Source of the DNA: Bathynomus jamesi
Taxonomy: Eukaryota > Arthropoda > Malacostraca > Isopoda > Cirolanidae
Direction of reading: 5' to 3'
Assembly (NCBI GenBank): GCA_023014485.1
Contig: JAJOZX010002716.1
Location: 518,501-582,500 of the forward strand
Length of the DNA: 64,000 nucleotides
Below are positions 30,301 to 39,391 of the stretch, piece by piece. The number at the start of each line of letters is the position of its first letter. Within the stretch, counting starts at the first letter, position 1. The position numbers and the translations under genes were made by a program. The notes beneath the pieces were generated by a model. That model saw only the letters and a program-made list of their open reading frames with translations, did no database searches and was not told where the DNA came from.

Positions 30301-31178
30301 ACTCGCGTAAAGGTCCCTTATATTACGGATGGGGAGATACGTTGTCTCTGATAGCCTAAAATATGTAGGGCTCTTGTACGATCTCTCACACAGCTTTTAA
30401 AAATATACACAGTCCTACGACGATCAACCATTCCACATACAACTATACGAACATCCATTTCCTGCTCCACCATTCTCAACTCTTCAGGACTCATATTACA
30501 GTCGAACTCAAGCTTGCAGTCTGAAGCCAGTTTACGAGCACGCTGTACAACCGTAGGCAACCAAATTTTTTGCGTCCGTGTATTTATACAGTAAACATAC
30601 GGGCCAAGACTAATGCTATAAAGCCGCAACCACGATCGGCGTTCATATGCCGTCTATAAATATCCTGAGAATACTCGGTAAATATCAACTGTGAAGTTGT
30701 CCATATTGAAGGCTGTACTACTTTGAGAGGCCTGCATTATATGGCCTAATATATACTCTATATCTACAACTGCCAAGCGTCTGGATGGTATTACTACCCA
30801 AAAATCATCTACATTCCCGTCATCTGACCCGAACCCGAAGGACAGCCTCGTTCTGACTTCACGTTCGTCGCAGTTCTGAAGGACAAACTCCAAAATATGT
30901 TCAACTACGCGACGTAGTCCGTGTTCATCACCATTACTATACATGGATCAAGGGTCAACCCTGACTACGTACCGATTTCTAGTCAGGGCTGGGGTGGGGG
31001 TGGCGGTGCGCACCAACTCAAATGTTATACCGTCCTCTACAGCATGAGAAGCTGCTGCTGCTGTTGTGGAGGATGTACCCAGAATTGAACAGTAGGGTGT
31101 CCCGTTAAACCCAAAGTTGGTCGGGTACAGCATTAACCGATATAATTTTGTGAAGTGGATTAATAAGAATGCCCACAC
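27381..31178 (-). pseudogene. Polinton protein-primed DNA polymerase B
   Basis: Successive minus-strand frames (31178-30948, 30944-30654, 30629-30318, 30054-29731, 29718-29152, 29071-28484, 28445-27381) form one polymerase. An N-terminal Cys-rich zone (about 30260-30000) has many C-x2-C pairs such as FCKECLEF and CHKCGKR. The exonuclease block reads ILAHNGAKFGTQFL, with Gly where Asp is expected. Palm motif A reads YYGFCFLYPYVMKNNPYPVG, with Gly for the catalytic Asp. Motif B (KLCLNSLWGKFA) and motif C (VLYADTDSVIV) are intact. Such polymerases replicate Polintons from a terminal protein. Several frameshifts plus the two lost acidic residues make this copy dead. Confidence 0.85.
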
Positions 31179-31354
31179 AAGTTTTTATGCATTTCTGGTA
31201 ATGTATACTAGCTTTATAAATGTCAATGCTAAATGTGGGCCCCACAGGGCCCAATTTAGCCCCCTTATTTCATATTTTTAGCGATTTTTACTAACTAATC
31301 TAACTTTTTTTCAGGAATTTCTAAATCTAGGTACCATAATACCTATATATTTAA
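31179..31354. other. Polinton sequence and start of the outer hAT-like element
   Basis: About 31075-31190, including the polymerase N-terminus, is repeated in inverted orientation at 37311-37420. The left end of the outer hAT-like element lies in or just after this stretch, but I could not define its TIR. Confidence 0.45.
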
Positions 31355-32104
31355 ATTGATAAAATGGCTCTAAGCAAACCATTAACTAGAAGCAAAACAG
31401 AAATTCCCTTTCTAGGTCAACCTATAGCCTCTATAATGACTACAGCTGTTCCAACAAGCAAGTACTCAACTATTTCCATTATATTAAAGCTTGCAATCCT
31501 CATTGTAATCAGTCCCTTGTTAAAGGAAAACTTGTAAGTCATCAAGCTGGCATGGTAATAGACCATGTGTTCTCCTTTTGGAATAAATGCAATTTACCTT
31601 CTGGTAGCAGAGAATATACCATTAAAAAACTTCTTAAGTTGAACCAGGAATGGTATGTTCTAACAAAACATAAATATAGAAAAACTGAAGAGCACCTAAG
31701 TTCAGTAAACAAATTTTATGAAAAACTTGAAACAATATTTGATGTCACACCCATTTCCTGAAAAAGTTCTTTCGGAAAAGCTATGGAAAGCTGAAGTTGA
31801 GGAAGATCTGGAGTTTTTAAAGATGCTGAGAGAGGGATATAAACTTACACACTGGGTTCAAGAGATAAGATTTCAGAACAAGGAATAAAAAATAAAATAA
31901 AAAGACTAGCAACCAATGAACGTTTACGTCAGAAAGAACAAGAGAGAATAAGCAAACCATCTAAAGTGAAAATAGAGGAATTAGAATGTGAGGGAGATAG
32001 TTCTAATGATTATGATTACATCAATAAAAGACTAAAAACAACTAAAGACAAAAGCCTATCTACCTACCTAGAAATGTACTTAAAGAGTCTATTGTAGCCA
32101 GTGC
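31355..32104 (+). pseudogene. outer hAT-like transposase, N-terminal part
   Basis: Starts MALSKPLTRSKTEIPF, like the inner copy's MALSKELRELRG. Then, across frameshifts, it has the helical block IDHVFSFWNKCNLPSGSREY, NKFYEKLETIFDVTPIS (residues matching inner LDSLFDIGAPD), a Lys/Glu/Arg-rich stretch and the acidic CEGDSSNDYD. It reads on without an intron at the position where the inner copy has one. It ends at ESIVASA, where the inner element is inserted. A stop at 31761 and frameshifts before it disable it. Confidence 0.65.
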
Positions 32105-32345
32105 TAGACCTGTTCAAAAATCAACTTTTTCTTATTTTCATAGGTTTCTGTACATTTTCCCATGCTTTTTGACCTGAAAAAGCTGGAAATCACAACTATT
32201 TTGACCTAGGATGTTGGGAAGCATTGCCGCATGGAGCTTTAAATTTTCTGCCTTGAAATCGGCCAAAGCGCCAATTCCAGGGTCCCTTGAATCATGTTTT
32301 GCACTTTAACTTTTGATCTAAACAAGATAGAGCAACAAATTAGGT
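32105..32345 (+). repeat. left TIR of inner hAT-like element
   Basis: Inverted partner of about 35250-35497. Shared blocks are TTTTTCTTATTTTCATAGG, AAATCACAACTATTTTGACC, GGGAAGCATTGCCGCATGGA and AAACAAGATAGAGCAACAAA. A (TAA)n tract follows at about 32370-32450. Confidence 0.85.
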
Positions 32346-32365
32346 ATCAAATGGAAGAGCATAAA

Positions 32366-32422
<57 letters not shown>

Positions 32423-32523
32423 ATAATTAATAATAATAATAATAATAATTATCTATCATTTTTCAGGAAACAACAGAAACTCAATCAGAATCTAGAAAAC
32501 CATCTACAAGTTACAACTTCACA

Positions 32524-35010
32524 ATGGCATTAAGCAAGGAGCTGAGGGAGCTCCGTGGGCGCACAGTTGATATCTCAGAACCTCCACGTACTGTCCACAG
32601 GCAGGTGTCAACTGGGCCATCTACCAGATCTCTCACTGAAACTTTCCTGGTTGGATACCCTTCAGCTTTTATCAGTGGTTCCCAGCTTCCCACCAACAGA
32701 CAGGCGTTCCAGTATTTCCTTAATCTTCAGAATTTACCGGAAAATGCAGGGAGGCCCATGGTTCAAGACCTTGCATATGAAACAGTTGAATCTATCATCC
32801 CATTCTGGCAGATGGCTAGGATCAAGACAATGACCAAGTACAACGCAATGAAGCTCTTCATGAAACTACATGAGAAACATCGTGCTCTGGTGAAAAGCAA
32901 AGGAAGAGCAAGTAACCCTGGAGGAAAAAGAGGAACATTTGTGCTGGAATTAGACAGCCTGTTCGATATAGGAGCTCCAGATGCAATCCAGGAAATACAG
33001 AACAACAGACTGTTATCCAGAGAGAAGAAAGATGAGGATATCAGGTTCTACGAAGACCAAAAGACTGAGAGGAAAGGTCATATGTCTGGTCATGACAAGA
33101 TTTTTGAGACAAGATCCCTGCAGCAAGCAGCGAGGAATGAAAGACTGCAGCATAGACAAGAACAAGGTAAAACTAATTACTTTGAACGTTACAAAAAGTT
33201 TTAAGTTTTACTCCATTGCGATATTTAGCATGTACTTAACAATTACTGTCTTAACATGTTGTACTATTTTACAGCTGCAGCAGAACAAGAGGCAGTTGTT
33301 CATGTGGATGACATTACCTGGGGTGACTCAACTGACAACGACGCTAACACAGAGGACATGGATTACCATCAGCCTCGTCCTGGATGTTCTCACCATCAAG
33401 ACACTGTGACTAGTGTGACTTTGACGTTTCCAAGGAAGGTCATGGAATGTGATGTCATCTGCAATACAGCTGATCGTCTTGGTTTATCAGACAATCAAGT
33501 TACTGCCATGGTTTCTGCCACCTTGAAAGCTGGAGGGGCTGATCTGGATAACTTCGTCATCTCAACCTCAACAACACGTCGCAACAGAATGCTGTCCAGG
33601 TATAATATCAGCCAGAGTCACATGTCCAAGTTTTGTGAAAACCCCCCACAGTACGCTGCCTTACACTGGGATGGAAAGTTGCTCAAAGATGTCTTGGGCA
33701 GTGAACCTGGAAGTACCTCAGAGACTTTAGCTGTGCTAGTGTCTGGTCCACCTTCATACACTGAAGGAAAGTTATTGGGAGTACCTGTCATCGACAATTC
33801 TTCTGGCACAGCTCAGGCTGAGGCTTCAATGGATTTACTGGAGACATGGGAACTTACGGATAATGTTACTGCCCTTGTTTTTGACACTACATCCAGTAAC
33901 AGTGGAGTTCACAGAGGAACTGCCAAACTGCTAGAGAAAATGCTGAGCAAAAAGGTGTTTTATCTGGCCTGTCGACATCACATCCTGGAAATCCTAGTAG
34001 GAGCAGTTTGGGAGAAGCTGTTTGGGAAGGTGAAGGGGCCAGATAATCCCTGGTTTGAGCATCTGAAGGATGTTTGGACGGACTTGTCCAAGGAAAACCC
34101 AAAGATGCTGGCTATCAACAGCAAATGGCTGAAGGAAAAGAAGAAGAACAGTGAAGAAATACTCCAAGACATTCTAACAGCAGAAAGGCTTCCAAGAGCC
34201 GACTACAGGGAAATGGCTGAACTGACAGTCATTGTTCTTGGAGGAACGCCTCCTCGAGGTATTCACTGGAGTCGACCAGGCGCCATTCATCAGGCCAGAT
34301 GGATGGCCAGAAACCTGTACTCCATGAAAATGCTGATGTTTGCAGATCAACTTGAGTACGACGAAGACACTGTATCAAAGCTGGAAAGACTCAACACCTT
34401 CCTTGCGCTGTTCTACACTCCTGTATGGATGATGTCAATGTCTGCTGCAGATGCTCCCGTGAATGATCTAAGTCTAATCCAGGACATGTTGAAGTACAAG
34501 AAAACTGACCCAGAGCTTGCTGATGCAGTACTTAATAAGATGGAAAACCACAAATGGTACCTGACGCAGGAAGTCGTGCCATTTGCCCTGTTCAGCAGTA
34601 GATTGAGTGACACATTGAAGCACGACATTGCTGCCCAGTTACATGCCACTGAGAAGCCAGACAGCTTCAGAACAGGAAAGCCTCTATTCCAGAGAGTCAC
34701 AGCTAAGACCACCCTGGTTGATCTCATTGGCCCAGAATCACATTTCCTGCTGGACACACTGAACATTGGATCCGAGTGGCTTCTGGAACCTGTCACGTCT
34801 TGGCCACAGAATGAGGACTACAGAAAAGCGTTGGACTATGTTAAGAATCTGAAAGCGGTGAATGACATTGCTGAACGTGGTGTCAAGATGATGAGCGACT
34901 TTGCAAATGTCATAACAACAGATGCCAAGCAAAGGGACTATCTCCGTCAAGCTGTGGAGTTCAACAGACACCGCTTTGACAGCTTCAAGAAACAAACTCT
35001 CAACAACTGA
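32524..35010 (+). CDS. hAT-like transposase, two exons, 792 aa
   Basis: Exon 1 is 32524-33166 (ATG start) and exon 2 is 33275-35010. The 108-bp intron has GTAAAA and TTTTACAG ends, and the exon lengths sum to exactly 793 codons. The N-terminal helical region has ESIIPFWQMARI and LELDSLFDIGAPD, followed by a Lys/Arg/Glu-rich stretch. The core has ALHWDGKLL, ALVFDTTSSNSGVHRGTAK, YLACRHHILEILVG and IHQARWMARNLYSMK; I read these as first Asp, second Asp, C-x2-H and RW motifs of a hAT-type RNase H fold. Similar proteins are, to my memory, unnamed and multicopy in arthropods. TIRs and target duplication show it is a transposon gene. The precise superfamily is inference. Confidence 0.75.
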
Positions 35011-35249
35011 CTGTGTAAATGTCATTATGAAATTAATCATCATGTAATGCTTTCACTTCTTGATCGATTAGACTTGTGACAAAATGTTAATCTCAAATTT
35101 GTGTCATGAATAAGGCGCCTTGTCTGCCTTGAGTGTGAGAAAACGAATTTTGTGATATTTCTGAAATCTTTGTATGTACCAATGTGCCATTTCTTGTTCC
35201 AAGACTATCATAATTGTATAAGTTAGAAAGAGGATTAAAAACACTTTAA

Positions 35250-35497
35250 TTTGGTGCCTATTTTGTTGCTCTATCTTGTTTAGATAAAAAGTTATAGTGC
35301 AAAACATGATTCAAGGGACCCCGGAACTGGTGCTTTTGGCCGATTTCAAGGCAGAAAACTTAAAGCTCCATGCGGCAATGCTTCCCAACAACCTAGGTCA
35401 AAATAGTTGTGATTTCCGGCCTTTTCAGGTCAAAAAGCATGGGAAAAAGTACAGAAACCTATGAAAATAAGAAAAAGTTGATTTTTGAACAGGGCTA
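35250..35497 (-). repeat. right TIR of inner hAT-like element
   Basis: Inverted partner of 32105-32345 with high similarity. Terminal GGGCTA abuts the AGCCAGTGC duplication. Confidence 0.85.
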
Positions 35498-35506
35498 AGC
35501 CAGTGC

Positions 35507-36937
35507 TATAGACAGAGGAAATGTATGTTAGAACAGCTACATTAATAATTTTTGCTTTAATTAGAGCCAGTGGTGATCTAAACGATTATGCAGTTTCAAA
35601 AACATCTACTCATACAGCAACACAAGAAAATAGGGTAAAAACTGAAAATGAAGTCAAAGAATTATTTCAAAATACCAATATAAAACATCTTCTCCATTGG
35701 GATTCAAAACAGATTTTAGGCTTAGAAAGGCTTGCTGTTGCTGCTACTGGATCTTCCTGATATTGATAAAACTTTGGGGATACCTATTATTCAAAATGCT
35801 ACTGGTGAACAAATGTCTGAAGCTACATTCAAGCTCCTTACAGATTGGCAGGTCACAGGAAAGGTGAGAGGTATGTCATTTGACACGATGGCCTCAAATA
35901 CAGGTATTAACAAAGGAGCTTGCATTTATATAGAAAGAAATCTGAATAGACCATTATTATATTTAGCATGCAGTCACCACATTGGCGAACTTATTGTAAA
36001 ATCTGTTTGGCAATGCATCTTTGGAAAAAGCACTGGTCCCAGTTATCCCATATTTGAAGAATTTTTGAAAACCTGGTCCAAAATAACATTATCCCAAACT
36101 AAAGAAATAAATATAACTGAGCCTTTGTTGATGGATATTAAAGAAAGTGCAAATATAATTTATAATTCTTTATTAGAGAACAAAAATTATTTTAGAGATG
36201 ATTACTTAGAATATTTAGAATTAAACTGTTTATTGTTGGGGCACAGGCCTTCAAAGATACATCTTTGTAAACCAGGAGCATGCCATCGAGCTAGATTCAT
36301 GGCACCTCAGCTGTATTCAAATAAACTTGTCTTATTTAGAGATCAGCTTAACTATGAACCAGAAGTAAAATAATCATTTGGAAGATTTGTCAAGTTTACA
36401 TCTTTAGTTTATGGACCACTCAATGACCTGCGATTTTTTAAGCAATTAGTTAATGTCTGGCAGGAAGTAGATCCAGAAGTTTCTATTGCTGCAGTAGATG
36501 CATTCTTAAGACGCAAGTGGTATTTAAGTCAAGAACTTGTAGTTTTCTCTCTTTTTAGTAAAACTTTAGATGAGAATACAAAAGCAAGTATCGCAGCTCG
36601 TTTATTAGGAACTGAAGTTCCAGATGAAATTATTATAGGAAAGCCAGAAGTTCCAGAACTACACACAGATATACATCTGGTGGATTTGATAGGACCTAAT
36701 TCATTGAAAATCTTTAAAATCATGAATTTAGAAAGTTGTTGGTTGTCAAAGCCAGTGGGAGAATGGTGCTCAGATCCAAACTATAATGAAATGGAAGAGT
36801 TTGAGAGTAATTTGAAGGTTGTCAATGATTGTGCTGAAAGGGCTATTAAGCTTGTAACTGATTTGGCTCCTACAGTTAAAGATGAAGCTCAGCTTCAAGC
36901 TAAAATTCAAACCACAGAACTTCATAGAAAAATTTAA
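35507..36937 (+). pseudogene. outer hAT-like transposase, catalytic part
   Basis: Resumes with IDRGN and ALIRASGDLNDYAVSKTSTH (frame 35521-35760), then LLHWDSKQIL with the first acidic candidate. The next frame, 35732-36373, has GMSFDTMASNTGINKGACIY, LYLACSHHIGELIVKSVW and KPGACHRARFMAPQLYSN. After a stop at 36371-36373 it continues with KWYLSQELVVFSLF, LVDLIGPNSL and VNDCAERAIKLVTDLAP to about 36937. The order matches the inner copy. Where the inner copy has CRHHILE and ARWMARN, this one has CSHHIGE and ARFMAPQ. Frameshifts make it inactive. Confidence 0.7.
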
Positions 36938-37869
36938 AAGAAATCAAGAAAAAGAATCTTCGTAATTACTAGGTAAATTATTAGTTTAAAAGGGGGATTA
37001 ATGCAATTTTTTATTAAAAAAGGGGATTTATGCAATTTTTCATAAAAAATTATAAAAAACAAAAAACAAATTAAAAATACAAAAAAGTAAAAAATTTTAA
37101 AAACCTACAAAAAAAAATATTAAAAAACTCCATAGATTCCACTCAATCTTGACGTGGTTCTGGGGCTTCCTACTAATAGATTGGAAAAAATGTGTATGTA
37201 ATTTATAGCTTTAATCGGTCTTTTAAAGGTCAAAATGCCAATTTTTTGGTCTGAATCAGGGGTGTAAAATGTAAACCCCTGGGGATGCATGATTTTCTTT
37301 AGATAGGACTTTAAAAAACTTGTTTGGGCATTCTTACTAACCCACTTCACGATATTATATCAGTTAATGCTGTACCCGACCAACTTTGGATTTAACAGGA
37401 CATCCTATTGAACAGGAATAAGGCGGTACATTTTTATTTGAGGAAGGTACTATTGTGGGGGTTGTGTCGTAAGACGTAGAGGGTTGGGGCTCTATTACTG
37501 TGGTCTAACAATCTTCTGTCATTTGTTTTTCATTCAATGTCTGTTATTAGATTTTATCTCGTATTTATTTATTTTTTCTCAGATGGTATGGATTTACCCG
37601 ACGAATTTTAAGAAAAAAATAATTAAAATAAATGGTGCTCTCTGGCAACCGTCAATAAATAAATAAATAAATTCAATAACTGGCATCCCCCTCTAAGCAT
37701 TGAGAGCATTTTTCTCTTACCATTAATAAATAAATATTTAAAATAAATAACTGGCAACCCTCCGTATATAAAAATTAAAATAAATGGAAACCGTTCCATA
37801 TGTAAATAATTAAAATAGTGATCTCTGGCAGTTCCAGACCTTCTATATAAGATGTTGGTACCCTGGACT
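36938..37869. other. Polinton right interior, no clear gene
   Basis: AT-rich sequence with ATTGCA-type repeats (37000-37060). An inverted copy of 31075-31190 lies at about 37311-37420; the minus-strand frame 37350-37120 overlaps it and has no recognisable motif. From 37623 to 37850 are degenerate repeats of CTCTGGCAACC followed by AAATAAATAA. No capsid or integrase gene is visible. Confidence 0.5.
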
Positions 37870-38106
37870 CGCATTATGTGAGGCCGTCCCACCTTCTCCC
37901 CCAAAGCTCCCCCCTTTATGCAAATTGGGGGTTCCCCTACCCCTTGTTGCATAACCCCCTCCCCTTCTTACGACTTGGGGGGCTAACCCCTCCCTCTTGT
38001 TGCATAACCCCCTCCCCCTTTGCAGCATTACACACTCTCCCTTTGCAACATTGATCAGTATTTGCGACATTGCAATTGCACGCTCCCATTTTGCGCCCAC
38101 ACTACT
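37870..38106 (-). repeat. right Polinton end with C-rich minisatellite
   Basis: The terminal 45 bp or so pair with 19890. Inside are units of the form CCCCTTGTTGCATAACCCCC. In the plus orientation these units run the same way as those at the left end, not inverted. Confidence 0.75.
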
Positions 38107-39391
38107 AAAGCCTGCCATGCTTTTAGTTCTGAGGCATTGAGGCTTTCTTCAAAGCCTTCATCCTGCAGAACCTCCCTGATTTGGGGCCTCACAAAGATTC
38201 CCTCCTTCAATTTCGCGGCACTGATGTTTGCAAATTTCTCAACAAGATATCGAAACCCTGTCGAATTCGCCTTACCCATCGCTTTCACGTGGGGAGGTGG
38301 CAGGTAAATCTTCTTTGGATCAACTAAAGGAACACACTGGACACTGCCCGTTCCTGGCTCGTATGCGCTTTTTTGATGCCAGTCACGTCTGATGTAATGA
38401 TCCGCGGTAGCACGGCTGTCCCATAGGCATAGGAAACAACTGTGTTTCGTGAACTCTCCTTGCATGCTCATTAGCATACCAATGACTTTGAGATCACCAG
38501 AGATATTCCACTGATGAGTGCTGTATTGGATTGCGTCGAGTAGTATATTCATGTTATCGTACGTCTCCTTTAGATGAACGGAGTGGGCGATCAGGTTGGA
38601 CGGCTTTAAGATCCCGTTATGCAGGAGAACCGCTTTCAAGCTTCGCTGTGAGGAATCACTGAAGAGGCGCCACTCAGATGGAGTGTGTACCTGTGACAAG
38701 TTCTCGAAAATTCCATTGATATCATGGCAATAGCAGAGCGGACCGTCTACTGTAAAGAATGTCGCCAAATCATGGTTTCTTTTTCGATAGTGACACACTC
38801 ACACGTTCTTCTCAAGTAAGTGTTTCTGCTTGAGTCTCGACGAGAGAAGTTCTGATTTCTCTTTGGAGAGGGCTAGGTCTCTAATGAGGTCATTCAACTC
38901 GTTTTGGGTAAGCCTCTCCGGCTCCGATTGCTGTTCGTCAGGTGTGTAGTCAAGATCGGCCGAAGGTCTCACATCTCCGCCAATTGCACTTTCGTCGGAT
39001 TCCCTTTCGTGTCATCGTGAGGGATCGGTCTGATCGCGAAGTCTACGTTAGGTTAAACGATGTTATGCTCGTTCTTCATGGAGAATCCAGTTATGTTAAC
39101 ATTGCAAAAGTAACAATCGCCGTGATGGTCTCTCGGCTCCCTCCATATCATGGGTATAGCGAATGGCATCGACTTTTTACTTTGGTTCAACCAGTCACGT
39201 AATCCATTCGAACAAGCGGTACAGATAATATGTGGCGCCCACGCCTTATCTTGGTCGCCTAGTGGACAGCCGAAGTATAACCAGTAAGTTTTCCAAAGAT
39301 CCATCGTGATTGTACGCCGTTGTGATTTAGTAGCGAACGAGCCGCACACGTAACAGAAATTGTCGAGGTGATTTTTACACTTTCGAGGCAT
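38107..39391 (-). pseudogene. second copy of the orphan 624-aa family, N-terminal half
   Basis: From ATG at 39391 the frame reads MPRKCKNHLDNFCYVCGSF, WAPHIICTACSNGLRDWL and WREPRDHHGDCYFC, matching residues 1-100 of the intact copy. It then shifts frame, and at 38798-38113 continues with EWRLFSDSSQRSLKAVLLHN, NISGDLKVIGMLMSMQGEFT, CFLCLW and finally ASELKAWQA. There it meets the right end of the Polinton, at the position equivalent to residue 449-450. Note Ser where D258's neighbour Ile stands (FSD for FID). Frameshift and stop near 38800-39050 make it a pseudogene even without the Polinton. Confidence 0.8.

Larger units (their letters stand above)
32105..35497 (+). mobile_element. inner hAT-like transposon, 3.4 kb, apparently intact
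   Basis: Ends TAGACCTGTTCAAAAATCAA at left and TAGCCCTGTTCAAAAATCAA read inward from the right, within TIRs of about 230 bp. They are flanked by the direct repeat AGCCAGTGC (32096-32104 and 35498-35506; the repeat can be read as up to 11 bp because it runs into the end). An 8- or 9-bp duplication fits hAT. It encodes a two-exon transposase with no lesion. It is inserted in the coding region of the older, related outer element, and its GC content and codon use stand out from the AT-rich host. Confidence 0.8.
31355..36937 (+). mobile_element. outer hAT-like transposon, decayed (ends not defined)
   Basis: Coding remnants at about 31355-32104 and 35507-36937 are two halves of one transposase gene split by a related transposon at 32105-35497. 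Joining the halves across the direct repeat AGCCAGTGC restores a continuous reading that aligns with the intact inner copy. The outer copy is AT-richer and more decayed, so it is older. Its termini should lie between about 31190 and 31350 and between 36940 and 37310; only weak T/C-rich similarity is visible there. Confidence 0.6.
19890..38106. mobile_element. Polinton/Maverick, 18.2 kb, with 6-bp target duplication
   Basis: The left end is AGTAGAATGGGCGCAAAATG and the right end, read inward, is AGTAGTGTGGGCGCAAAATG; identity continues through GGAGCGTGCAATTGCAAT. The flanks are AAAGTC (19884-19889) and AAAGCC (38107-38112), a 6-bp duplication with one change. 5'-AG ends, 6-bp duplications, 15-20 kb size and a protein-primed DNA polymerase B are Polinton hallmarks. 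Closing the gap with one copy of the 6-mer restores the alignment of the host gene to its intact paralogue with no extra or missing codon. Integrase, ATPase, protease and capsid genes are not recognisable; about 10 kb is later insertions, so the native part is deleted and decayed. Confidence 0.85.

Noticed and set aside
19890..38106. Copies at 19.6 kb and 38-39 kb as two independent truncated transposase genes with the same MITE
   Set aside because: Same strand, complementary halves, 6-bp duplication and residue-exact junction make one gene split by a Polinton much simpler.
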